IMG/VR virus record: IMGVR_UViG_3300037189_007598
Location: 1-20,428 of that record
DNA: 20,428 nucleotides
Source: a virus
Direction: 5' to 3' (one strand)
The notes below the pieces were generated by a model. That model was not told where the DNA came from and did not search any database. It was given only the letters and a program-made list of their open reading frames with translations. A program made the translations under genes and the position numbers. Shown piece by piece: positions 7,241-14,319 of this stretch. The stretch's first letter is position 1. Every line of letters starts with the position of its first letter.

Positions 7241-9478
7241 TCATCGCGGCGTCCCGCCGCCCTCCACCATCGCCTCCACCATCCCCACCGGCTTCCCGCC
7301 CTCCTCCCACGGTGCCTCCGGCTTCTGCCCCGTCTGCCCCGTAAACACATTCTGCTGTTTCTGCACAATCTCCTGCTGCAGCCCCTTCACGTGCTCCATC
7401 AGGCTCGCGTAAATCATCGGATTCCCCTGCAGCATTGGCACCGTCTGCGGATTCCCCAGCCACCGCTGCAGCACCTGCCACCTCAGGCTCGCCCCATTCA
7501 CCCGGCCCGTCACATACTGGCCCGATAGAATCGCCGCGATCACCGCCTGCTCATCTTTCTCGATCTCACCGCTCGCCTCCTCGCCTGGCATGATGATGTT
7601 CTCACTCAGCACCGGATCAAAGATCCGCGTGATCAGTTCCACCACTTTGCCGAAATCAATCCGCCCGCTCCGGTCCAGCCCCGCCATCGTCGTCATGTAG
7701 TCTGCCAGCTCCAGCGCCGTCTTCTGGTTCAGCGCCATTGCGCTAAACTCCACCGTCACATCCGCCGTCCCCTCCAGATCCTCTGCCGTCGCCGCCACAC
7801 TCACCGGCCGCCCCGCGATCCGGCTTGCCGTCACCTCATCCACATAGGCCTGCACATGCAGCCAGATGATTCGAATCAGCTCCTCAAAACTCAGCACCGC
7901 ACTCTCCGCCAGGTCTTCTTGGAACAACCGCTTTGCATCCGCATCCGAATTCACTGCGCGCATGAAAAACCGATTCACATTCTCCCGCGTCATCTCCATT
8001 GCCCGCAGCGCCCCCGCATCCACCCCCGGCACCTGCAAAAACCGACTCTGCGTCCCGCTCGTCCCCGTGTTCCGTTTCACCGGCAGCTCCGCCCCCGGCG
8101 CAATCCGCGAGCCATCACCCATCGCCCGCTCATACGGCGGAAACGCCGCCAGCTCCGCCATCGCCATCGTCGCATCCGTGCCCTTCTTCAGAAACACCTG
8201 ATCCGTCAGCACCATCTCTGGAATCCCCCGGCTCTGCATCATCATCGCCGCCGGTTCCCGCGCCTCCGCCACAAACGGCAGCTCCCCCACCTCGCAACAC
8301 TCATGCTTGCCCAGCATGTCCCCCACATGCGCATGCACCATCGTCTGGTACACCGCCGGAATCCCCGCCTCATTCACCGCCAGCCGCCACACCGTCAGCA
8401 CCTGATACATCGGCGCCCGCTGATTCGTCTGCGTATCAAACTTAAACCCCACCCCCACGCCATTGAGCAGCCACGTCGGCAGCATCGCTCCCGGCGCCAG
8501 CAGCTCACTCAACCCCTTGTTGCCCTGCGTCAGCACCGCATCTCGCCAGGCATCACTGCACCCCTCCTGCTCGCACCGCATCCGCAGCCCCACCTCATCC
8601 AGCCACTCCAGCGCAAACCACCAGCTACATTTCCCATCCGGGCCCAGATCCACCGCATGCCCGCAGTCCACCCACGGAATCCGCGCCTTCACCACCGGCA
8701 TCCCCCCCGCCGTCTTCGGCGCGTAGTACGTCACCACCTCCTGCCCCTTCTTCAATCCGTTCACCACCTTCACCGCCTCACTCTTCGGCATCGTCCCATC
8801 CGCCAGCAAAATCAGCTCCACCGCACCCGCACCCCCCATCCCCAGCCGCTCCTCCACCAGCCGCGCCGATTCCTCCGCAATCGCCTGCTGCAGCTCCGGC
8901 CCCGGCGCACTCCCATCCGGCCCCGCATTCTCCACCATCATCCGCTGCGCCACCGCACTCACCACCCTCGCACGCGTCATCTCCTGCGGCTTCAGCACCT
9001 TCTCCGCACGCCAGTCCACCTGCAAAATCCCATACCCAATCTCCTCCACACACGTACAAAACAACTTCTGCGCCGCCTTCATCGCACGCCTAGTCCGGCC
9101 CCGATAATACTTAAGCACATCATTCCACTGCCGCGCCTTCCCACTGTCCTCGATCTCATTCTCCGGCCCAATCTGCACCGTCCCATTCCGGATCGCACTC
9201 ATCCGCAGCCGCACATGATCCGTCACAATCTCATCCGCCAGCGGCACCTTGCTGTCCAAGCTGTTGTCCCACGGAAACACATCCAACCCATGCCGCATCC
9301 CATCCGCACTCTGGTTCGCCCACAAGCACCGACGCGTCATATGCGCCAGCTCGATCTTCTCAAACACCCCCAACTGCTGCGCCGTGTTCACCGCATCCCG
9401 GATCTCCTGGATGATTTGCGCCGCCTCCGGCTTCTCCCTCGGCTCAAGTTTTGCAATTCGATCTGACATCATAAACAT
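7241..9478 (-). CDS. Phage portal protein (745 aa)
   Basis: The 745-residue length matches the large portals of podovirus-like phages. N-terminal features include LDVFPWDNSLDSKVPLADEI, a 'PW-dN-SD-k-PLadei' segment typical of portal-type proteins, and TDHVRLRMSAIRNGTVQIGP. Long helices follow, including a C-terminal stretch (LMEHVKGLQQEIVQKQQNVF) consistent with the stem or barrel region. The portal forms the ring through which DNA enters the head and to which the terminase docks. The terminase lies two genes upstream and the scaffold and capsid genes downstream, which fits. ATG at 9478 follows CTGAGGGAAAC, a good ribosome binding site; ATGs three and four codons in are alternatives. Confidence 0.75.
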   Translation of the reverse strand: MFMMSDRIAKLEPREKPEAAQIIQEIRDAVNTAQQLGVFEKIELAHMTRRCLWANQSADGMRHGLDVFPWDNSLDSKVPLADEIVTDHVRLRMSAIRNGTVQIGPENEIEDSGKARQWNDVLKYYRGRTRRAMKAAQKLFCTCVEEIGYGILQVDWRAEKVLKPQEMTRARVVSAVAQRMMVENAGPDGSAPGPELQQAIAEESARLVEERLGMGGAGAVELILLADGTMPKSEAVKVVNGLKKGQEVVTYYAPKTAGGMPVVKARIPWVDCGHAVDLGPDGKCSWWFALEWLDEVGLRMRCEQEGCSDAWRDAVLTQGNKGLSELLAPGAMLPTWLLNGVGVGFKFDTQTNQRAPMYQVLTVWRLAVNEAGIPAVYQTMVHAHVGDMLGKHECCEVGELPFVAEAREPAAMMMQSRGIPEMVLTDQVFLKKGTDATMAMAELAAFPPYERAMGDGSRIAPGAELPVKRNTGTSGTQSRFLQVPGVDAGALRAMEMTRENVNRFFMRAVNSDADAKRLFQEDLAESAVLSFEELIRIIWLHVQAYVDEVTASRIAGRPVSVAATAEDLEGTADVTVEFSAMALNQKTALELADYMTTMAGLDRSGRIDFGKVVELITRIFDPVLSENIIMPGEEASGEIEKDEQAVIAAILSGQYVTGRVNGASLRWQVLQRWLGNPQTVPMLQGNPMIYASLMEHVKGLQQEIVQKQQNVFTGQTGQKPEAPWEEGGKPVGMVEAMVEGGGTPR

Positions 9479-9504
9479 GTTTCCCTCAGTTTGTAACTTA
9501 CAGC

Positions 9505-9714
9505 CTATTCCCCATCCACCGGACCCACCAGCTCACGCACCTTTTTCGCACAGTAAAGAGCCCGTTTCTTTTTCGGAAAGTATCGCCTCTTCAGCACCGG
9601 CTCCTCACCCTGCGTCCACAGACCCAGCGTGTACTTCCCGTTCGAACCCATGCAGGCCTCAATCATCTGCACAACCTCCGTATAAGTCAACCACCGCGTT
9701 CCCTTCGCCTTCAT
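9505..9714 (-). CDS. Unknown basic small protein (69 aa)
   Basis: The 69-residue product starts MKAKGTRWLTYTEVVQMIEA and ends with KRRYFPKKKRALYCAKKVRE and GPVDGE. It is strongly basic in its second half. The ATG at 9714 was chosen over an upstream start because GGAGG lies four bases before it. No family was recognised. It could bind nucleic acid, judging only by charge. It lies between a 210-residue unknown and the portal. Confidence 0.6.
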   Translation of the reverse strand: MKAKGTRWLTYTEVVQMIEACMGSNGKYTLGLWTQGEEPVLKRRYFPKKKRALYCAKKVRELVGPVDGE

Positions 9715-9739
9715 AAGTCCTCCGTTGTTTGTTGTTCCC

Positions 9740-9773
9740 GTACGTTGTTCACGGTTCGCTTCGCGGCTTCGCA
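9740..9773. repeat. Variant of the GTACGTTGTT hairpin repeat with expanded loop
   Basis: GTACGTTGTTCACG is followed not by TTTA but by about 15 bases containing a direct repeat of CTTCGC, then GCGTGTTCC. The outer arms CACG/CGTG can still pair. It fills part of the 83-bp gap before the 9714 start. Confidence 0.5.
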
Positions 9774-9797
9774 GCAGCGTGTTCCAGGCACCTTTCG

Positions 9798-10430
9798 TCA
9801 ATAAGCCCACTTGGCATCCCCAAGGATCTCGTCCGAGTCACACCACCATTCGTCCCACTGACTATTTGAAGCCACACTCCAATCCGGAATATCCGCCGCC
9901 GCATCTTTCCCAGTCAGCGAAACCGGCAGCCACTTGATCCGATTGTTAGGATAGATCGCAATCTGCCCGTTGCTCAGCTTGATCACATTGCCTTCCTTGT
10001 GCTCCTCCAGCAGCTCAGCATCACCCACATCCATGATGCCGCTCGCTTGACCTTCAGGCAGATAATCAATCGTGAACCAGTAGTGTCCGCCCATGGGTGC
10101 ATTCCCTCGGCCCAGGTTGACCAGCACCGGCACGTCTGAGAGTTGATCTTTGCGCCACACTTCAATCGACCCCGACAAGCATTCCCACATCTGCACTTTG
10201 TGCAGCGGCAGCACTTGATATTTGTCCTCCGGCTCAACCCAGTAAAGGCACTGCGGCGGCACCTTGTCGTAACAAGCGGCATATTTTTCCACCCAGACCT
10301 GAAAACACAGCGGGCGATTGCGCATGGCTCGCACAGAAACCAGCCACGCAGTTTCAAATTGGTCCACAGCACCGCCAAAAGCGTCGCAACGAATAAAGAC
10401 TTTAGTTTTCGGCACATTCACATTTCTCAT
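9798..10430 (-). CDS. Unknown phage protein (210 aa)
   Basis: The 210-residue protein is Trp-rich (11 or so Trp) and acidic towards the C-terminus (WDEWWCDSDEILGDAKW). The first 50 residues (KTKVFIRCDAFGGAVDQFET, FQVWVEKYAACYDKVPP) look like a beta-alpha fold. There is no signal, membrane segment or known motif that I recognise. Located between large terminase and portal, it may be a structural or DNA-processing accessory, but function is unknown. The ATG at 10430 lies behind an A-rich leader without clear Shine-Dalgarno. Confidence 0.6.
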   Translation of the reverse strand: MRNVNVPKTKVFIRCDAFGGAVDQFETAWLVSVRAMRNRPLCFQVWVEKYAACYDKVPPQCLYWVEPEDKYQVLPLHKVQMWECLSGSIEVWRKDQLSDVPVLVNLGRGNAPMGGHYWFTIDYLPEGQASGIMDVGDAELLEEHKEGNVIKLSNGQIAIYPNNRIKWLPVSLTGKDAAADIPDWSVASNSQWDEWWCDSDEILGDAKWAY

Positions 10431-10463
10431 AAATCAATTCTCAGTTTTTAGTTTTTTTGTTGT

Positions 10464-10500
10464 CCCATCTTTTACCGCCCATCTTTCTGCCGGCTTCCGG
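10464..10500. repeat. Dispersed double repeat, CCCATCTTTTACCGCCCATC type
   Basis: Full two-half form: CCCATCTTTTACCGCC then CATCTTTCTGCCGGC with a TTCCGG tail. It lies in the gap between the large terminase and the 210-residue protein, beside a CAGTTTTTAGTTTTTTT tract. Confidence 0.75.
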
Positions 10501-10540
10501 CGTCATGCCTTAGCCCCATCCATTGCGGGATCGGCGTCCA

Positions 10541-12559
10541 CTAAAAGCCCCGCCCCCGCCTCCCGCTCTTTCCCGCCCGCGCCTCATGCTCCGGCCCCGC
10601 ATTTAGCAAAATTCGCAGCGTATCAATCGGGTCTTTATACGCACTCCCACTCGCCCCCGGCACACTGAACCCCGGATAATTCTGCAGCGCCCCAATCAAG
10701 TTCGTACACCGCTCCGCAATCCGAATCTTCGGCCCCCGCCCCAACTGCGGATTCACCTCCATCCAGCCCGTCTTCGCATCGATGCTCGTGTTCTCCCGGT
10801 CCCACATCAGCATGCTGTTAATGTTCTGCTCACCCTCCAGCACACTGTTCGTCGCCGCATTCCCGCCCGCCTGGCTAAAATACAAATCGTTCTCTTCCAG
10901 CCACTCAATGATCGTCTTGCTCCCCTCCTGATTCTCCACCTCCGTGTTCGTACTCCGACTGTCCGAAATCCGCCGACCATACACATCGATCATGGTATTC
11001 TCCACCAGCCCCATCATTGACGTTACCCCCTGCTCCCGCGCCAGCTTCGCCTCAATCCGCCGGATCTCCGACGCCCGAAACCCATAGCCACACGGCCACT
11101 GCTTCTGCGCCGGTCCTTTCTCCCCCAGCCCACTCTTGCCCCCGTTCCGCGCCCACAAACAATCCTCCCCCGTGTACATCGCCGCCCCCGGCACCACCAC
11201 CGCATCACTCACCTGCGGATACTCATGCGCGATAATCAAGTCCCCCGGCCCCAGGTGATTCCACGCCTCGCCCAGCACAAAGCCCCATAGCTGAAACCAC
11301 GCCCGACCCCCGCTCGCGTTCGGGTCCTGGCTCATCCACCACGTCCCCAGCTCCGCAGGCGGCAGCCACCCCGGCACCGGCCGCACATGCACCTGCACAT
11401 GAAAATTCGGAAACGGACTGTCCGCCGTCCCCTCCGCCACCCCGTAGCACTTCCACAGCTTCTGCGCCCGCGTGCTTCCCATCTCCGTCCGCTTCATCCC
11501 CGCCCAGTTGCCCCCCAGCGGATTCTCCCACGCATACAACCACTTCACCCGCTTCGTCACATCCTTGCAGTGCACCAAGCACGGCAGCCGCTCCCCACCC
11601 ACCACCTCACCCGCATCATTGCGCCTCGGCAACAGTTCCGCATCCGCCTCAATCTCCCGCATCACCGTCCCCTCATCCATAAAATAACGCACCGTATCCG
11701 TGTAACCATCGCGAAACGTGTACGTCACCAAATGCACCGCCACCAGCAGCCGACCAATCAACTCCCTCGGAAACCACATCTCCCCATCCTGCGCCTTCGC
11801 CGCCTGCAGCTCACGCCATTTCGGTCCCATCTCATGCGTCCGCTCCGCCGCCGTCAGCAGTCGATTTTTCACCGCCTTCAGCACCACCACCGGCACCGCC
11901 TCATCACTCCACGCCGTCGTCGGCCTCGGCCCTTCCAGCTTGCCCACCTCCTGCGCCCACGTCTTGAACCGACACACCGCCCCCGTTTGCACCGCACACT
12001 CATTGTTCGTAAACCCCCCCGCCGCATCATAACCCATCTTTTGACTCGCCAGCTTCTTCATCCGACCACTCTCCGTCTTGTACTCCAGCGGCTGCCAGAA
12101 CCTCACCGCACTCTCCACCACCTCCGCCGATTTGTTATCATCAAAGCTAAACGTCCAAAACGTCCGCTGATGCTCCGGCCAGTCCAGCTCACACTGCTCC
12201 ATCGCCAGCGTCAGAAACCGCGCCACCATCTGGCTCTTGCCCGCCCCGTTCGACCCTGCCACCAAAAACTCCACCGGAATCCCCAGGTTCGCCAGCCGCA
12301 GATCCAGCAGCTCCCACAGCACATCATCCCAGCTCCTGAAAAACCACCCATGCGTATAGGGATCTTCCGCCGCCTTTCGAATCTCCTCCTCTCGCGCCTC
12401 CACCGCCGCCACCGCTTCCTCCTCCCCCAGCGCCATCAACTCCTCCACCGTCAGCGCCTCTCGCATCCCATGCGGCCGCTGCGTCCCCGCCAGCTCCTCA
12501 TACGCCAGCCGCTCAATCTCCGCCTCATCCAGCTCATCCAGCTCATCATGCTCAATCAT
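10541..12559 (-). CDS. terL: Terminase large subunit (672 aa)
   Basis: The ATPase has a Walker A motif AGSNGAGKS at residues 101-109 and a Walker B-like TTAWSDEA at 214-221 (Asp-Glu catalytic pair). The C-terminal nuclease part begins near WWMSQDPNA (Asp412) and continues with LVENTMIDVYGRRISDSRS. It cuts concatemers and drives DNA through the portal. The acidic N-terminus (HDELDELDEAEIE) is unusual. The ATG at 12559 follows GGGAGGATGTGGT, a strong ribosome binding site, and was preferred over a TTG five codons upstream. The site lies inside a 15-codon leader ORF whose stop overlaps this ATG (ATGA). A candidate small subunit lies two genes upstream. The C-terminus is Arg/Gly-rich (RAGKSGRRGRGF). 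Confidence 0.82.
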   Translation of the reverse strand: MIEHDELDELDEAEIERLAYEELAGTQRPHGMREALTVEELMALGEEEAVAAVEAREEEIRKAAEDPYTHGWFFRSWDDVLWELLDLRLANLGIPVEFLVAGSNGAGKSQMVARFLTLAMEQCELDWPEHQRTFWTFSFDDNKSAEVVESAVRFWQPLEYKTESGRMKKLASQKMGYDAAGGFTNNECAVQTGAVCRFKTWAQEVGKLEGPRPTTAWSDEAVPVVVLKAVKNRLLTAAERTHEMGPKWRELQAAKAQDGEMWFPRELIGRLLVAVHLVTYTFRDGYTDTVRYFMDEGTVMREIEADAELLPRRNDAGEVVGGERLPCLVHCKDVTKRVKWLYAWENPLGGNWAGMKRTEMGSTRAQKLWKCYGVAEGTADSPFPNFHVQVHVRPVPGWLPPAELGTWWMSQDPNASGGRAWFQLWGFVLGEAWNHLGPGDLIIAHEYPQVSDAVVVPGAAMYTGEDCLWARNGGKSGLGEKGPAQKQWPCGYGFRASEIRRIEAKLAREQGVTSMMGLVENTMIDVYGRRISDSRSTNTEVENQEGSKTIIEWLEENDLYFSQAGGNAATNSVLEGEQNINSMLMWDRENTSIDAKTGWMEVNPQLGRGPKIRIAERCTNLIGALQNYPGFSVPGASGSAYKDPIDTLRILLNAGPEHEARAGKSGRRGRGF

Positions 12560-12603
12560 ACCACATCCTCCCAAAATTTGCTATCGTTTGCCATTGTTTG
12601 CAT
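12556..12603 (-). CDS. Leader peptide MQTMANDSKFWEDVV overlapping terminase start
   Basis: A 15-codon ORF starts at 12603 and ends in TGA that overlaps the terminase ATG (ATGA). The terminase ribosome binding site GGAGG sits in its Trp-Glu-Asp codons. A near-identical peptide (MANDGKFWEDVV) ends upstream of the 13694 gene. Translation is not proved; the alternative is a conserved non-coding start cassette. Confidence 0.4.
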   Translation of the reverse strand: MQTMANDSKFWEDVV

Positions 12604-12653
12604 TGTTTGCAGTCGCCCCACCCAAGGTCACAGGGTCTCCCGACCCCGTTCCG
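12583..12653. repeat. Compound leader cassette (iterated GTTTGC + CCAAGGTCAC...CCCCGTTCCG)
   Basis: Tandem GTTTGCCATT, GTTTGCATT and GTTTGCAG units are followed by CCCAAGGTCACAGGGTCTCC and CGACCCCGTTCCG. The same two-part arrangement recurs at 13718-13773 and 16634-16692, each time upstream of a gene whose start overlaps a leader ORF. Confidence 0.75.
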
Positions 12654-12661
12654 ACCTCCCC

Positions 12662-12691
12662 GTACGTTGTTCACGCTTTAGAATGTTCCGG
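12662..12691. repeat. GTACGTTGTT hairpin repeat with decayed stem
   Basis: GTACGTTGTT-CACGC-TTTA-GAATG-TTCCGG: the left half is identical to the copy at 483-512, but the right stem arm no longer pairs. The repeat continues into GCTTTGGTCTCTCCCC. It abuts the compound cassette upstream of the terminase. Confidence 0.65.
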
Positions 12692-12733
12692 CTTTGGTCT
12701 CTCCCCAAAGATCCATACTTGGCAAGTCCGTTT

Positions 12734-12988
12734 TCACCGCAGTATTAAAAATACCGCTAGCGCCCCCAGGCCCGCGCCCAGGAAAAATGTTGTCAATACC
12801 AGCCAATACCAGTGCCTCCACGTCGCACCAATCACCTCCGGTTTTGTTCCCAAGATTCTATAAGAATCTGTCGTCTGACGCCGGCAAGGCACAGGCAGGT
12901 ATCCCTCAGCTAACAGCGCGTCACAGCATAATTCAAATTCACTCATCGGCACAGTCACAATAGGTTTTAAGTTTTTTCCGTTGTTCAT
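12734..12988 (-). CDS. Small membrane protein with C-terminal TM helix (84 aa)
   Basis: The first 58 residues are soluble (PMSEFELCCDALLAEGYLPV, PCRRQTTDSYRILGTKPE). Then WRHWYWLVLTTFFLGAGLGA leads into ALAVFLILR, one transmembrane helix ending at the C-terminus. This is the topology of tail-anchored proteins. It sits between the candidate small terminase and the large terminase. A holin- or spanin-like role, superinfection exclusion, or a morphogenesis role are possible, with nothing decisive. The ATG at 12988 follows an AT-rich AGTTCCC-type repeat and lacks a clear ribosome binding site. Confidence 0.6.
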   Translation of the reverse strand: MNNGKNLKPIVTVPMSEFELCCDALLAEGYLPVPCRRQTTDSYRILGTKPEVIGATWRHWYWLVLTTFFLGAGLGALAVFLILR

Positions 12989-13049
12989 AAATTTACAATT
13001 CCCAGTTTTCAGTTCCCAGTTTTCAATCTCCGATCATTCCCTTGCTCCT

Positions 13050-13694
13050 TCATTCCCTTGCCAAATTCTCCCCTTCCTTTTCCCCCACCGCTTCCACCAC
13101 CCCCACCTCCTCCGTCACCTTCTCCGGCAGCACCTCCACCACCGGCCCCACCTCGCGCACCTTCACCTTCTCCCGCGCTTTCTGCCGAAACTTCTCAAAC
13201 GCCGACACCCCTCCCTCCTGCACCTTCCCACTGATCCGCGTCGGCCCCCCACTGTGCAACTGCAGCACCTCATTGATGGACTTCACCGCGATCGACACAC
13301 TCCCCAGGTGCTTTGTCTCATCCGCCCCACACGCCTCGATCATCTCCCGCGCCTTCACAATCCCCTCACTCACCGTCGCCAGTCCCTCCGCCACAATGAT
13401 CGCCTTCCGCTCCTCCGCCGGAATCTTCCGCCGGATCAATCCCCGAATGATGCTGTGCAGCGCCTTCTTCTCCTCCGTCGTGTTCCGCCCACACAGCGGC
13501 CCCGCCAAATCCGCAATCGCCGTCACACTCACCACACCCCCCCGATACAATCCCACCATGAACTCCGCCACCTCCCGGTGATCCCGTTCAAACCGTTCCC
13601 CCGTATGCACCCGCCACGCCATCACCACCGGTGCCTCCTCCACCTCCAGCCCCAGCTCCGTCCTCATCATCAGTCCCTCATCATTCGCATTCAT
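13050..13694 (-). CDS. Candidate small terminase subunit / HTH DNA-binding protein (214 aa)
   Basis: The 214-residue protein has an N-terminal helical region with an HTH-like order (HREVAEFMVGLYRGG, VVSVTAIADLAGPLCG). A helical oligomerisation-like region follows (VAEGLATVSEGIVKAREMIE) and then LGSVSIAVKSINEVLQLHSG with GPTRISG, a layout seen in small terminases and related packaging regulators. The C-terminus is a charged Glu/Val tail. Position upstream of the large terminase supports packaging. A transcription regulator is the main alternative. ATG at 13694 follows GGGAGGATGTGGT, identical to the terminase leader, and overlaps a leader ORF stop. Confidence 0.45.
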   Translation of the reverse strand: MNANDEGLMMRTELGLEVEEAPVVMAWRVHTGERFERDHREVAEFMVGLYRGGVVSVTAIADLAGPLCGRNTTEEKKALHSIIRGLIRRKIPAEERKAIIVAEGLATVSEGIVKAREMIEACGADETKHLGSVSIAVKSINEVLQLHSGGPTRISGKVQEGGVSAFEKFRQKAREKVKVREVGPVVEVLPEKVTEEVGVVEAVGEKEGENLARE

Positions 13695-13795
13695 ACCACA
13701 TCCTCCCAGAATTTACCATCGTTTGCCATCGCCCACACCCCCAAGGTCACGGAGTCTCCCGACCCCGTTCCGGTTCTTCCTTCGTCAACCCTCAT
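13691..13795 (-). CDS. Leader ORF ending MANDGKFWEDVV, overlapping next start
   Basis: The 34-codon frame starts at 13795, reads through the CCGGAACGGGGTCGGGAG-type repeat (giving GTGSGDSVTLG) and ends MANDGKFWEDVV with TGA overlapping the ATG of the 13694 gene. The last 12 residues match the terminase leader except Gly/Ser. A shorter translation from the ATG of MAND is equally possible. Coding is inferred, not proved. Confidence 0.35.
   Translation of the reverse strand: MRVDEGRTGTGSGDSVTLGVWAMANDGKFWEDVV
13718..13773. repeat. Compound leader cassette, second copy
   Basis: ATCGTTTGCCATCG is followed by CCCCAAGGTCACGGAGTCTC and CCGACCCCGTTCCGG. It has fewer GTTTGC units than the copy upstream of the terminase. 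It forms most of the 34-codon leader ORF of the 13694 gene. Confidence 0.75.
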
Positions 13796-13845
13796 TTCGG
13801 CAAAGGAATAAAGGAGCAAAGGAATCCCAAAATCAGATTCCCCAT
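13792..13845 (-). CDS. Bridging mini-ORF MGNLILGFLCSFIPLPK
   Basis: A 17-codon hydrophobic ORF starts just beyond the stop of the 13849 gene and ends in TGA that overlaps the ATG of the next mini-ORF (ATGA). With it, the whole 154-bp gap is spanned by two consecutive overlapped ORFs. There is no Shine-Dalgarno, and chance is a serious alternative. Confidence 0.2.
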   Translation of the reverse strand: MGNLILGFLCSFIPLPK

Positions 13846-13848
13846 TTT

Positions 13849-14259
13849 TTACTGCCCATTTTTCTGCCAGCCCTCCTCTGCCGCCTTCTTCCCCAGCACC
13901 ACCTCCAAATCCCGCGCACACTCCCCAAACACCACCCGCAGCCCCGGTGCCCCATTCCAGCTCCGCCACCGTCCCGGCAGCTCCGCCACCTCCCGCAGCC
14001 GCCCCTCCAGCTCCGCCAGCTTCTCCCGCCACACCGCCTCAATCCTCACCACCTGCAGCCCATGACTCTCCTGCCGCTCAATCAACCGCCCATTCAGCTC
14101 CTCAATCAACCGCCCCGCATGCTCCTCCCACGTCACCATCTCCAGCGTTAACCCATGCACCGGGCATCGGCACAGCAGCGTCGGGTACTCACCCACCACC
14201 TCAAAATCACACTCCCGACACTTCCCCAACCTAGGCACAAATAATCGATTCGCATTCAT
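13849..14259 (-). CDS. Zinc-ribbon protein with coiled coil (136 aa)
   Basis: The N-terminus carries a treble Cys arrangement, C14-x2-C17 and C30-x-C32-P-x-H35 (KCRECDFEVV, LLCRCPVHG), which fits a zinc ribbon. A charged helix follows (EEHAGRLIEELNGRLIERQE, VWREKLAELEGRLREVAEL). The last residues, EEGWQKNGQ, are encoded by a CCCATTTTTCTGCCAGC dispersed repeat that also provides the TAA. It lies between the sigma factor and the candidate small terminase. Function is unknown; a regulatory or nucleic-acid-binding role is plausible. Its ATG overlaps the stop of a 19-codon mini-ORF (TGATG). Confidence 0.6.
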   Translation of the reverse strand: MNANRLFVPRLGKCRECDFEVVGEYPTLLCRCPVHGLTLEMVTWEEHAGRLIEELNGRLIERQESHGLQVVRIEAVWREKLAELEGRLREVAELPGRWRSWNGAPGLRVVFGECARDLEVVLGKKAAEEGWQKNGQ

Positions 14260-14318
14260 CAGTTCGTTTTCTTGTTTTGTTTTTGTTCCCTGTCCCCAAT
14301 CATTCTACCCCCCATCAT
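14259..14318 (-). CDS. Bridging mini-ORF MMGGRMIGDREQKQNKKTN
   Basis: A 19-codon ORF begins one base after the sigma-factor TAA and ends in TGA that shares its A with the ATG of the zinc-ribbon gene (TGATG). It fills the entire gap. The Lys/Asn/Gln-rich end comes from an A-rich spacer. Short overlapping frames of this kind can arise by chance. Confidence 0.3.
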   Translation of the reverse strand: MMGGRMIGDREQKQNKKTN

Positions 14319-14319
14319 T

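Noticed and set aside
7856-9466. 536-codon plus-strand ORF opposite the portal
   Set aside because: It is Arg/His/Pro/Leu-rich with no domain and mirrors the portal gene. It arises from the G-rich coding strand, which lacks stops in the antisense frame.
11387-12748. 453-codon plus-strand ORF opposite the terminase
   Set aside because: Same shadow composition; it runs across the terminase gene and the repeat-filled gap without any motif.
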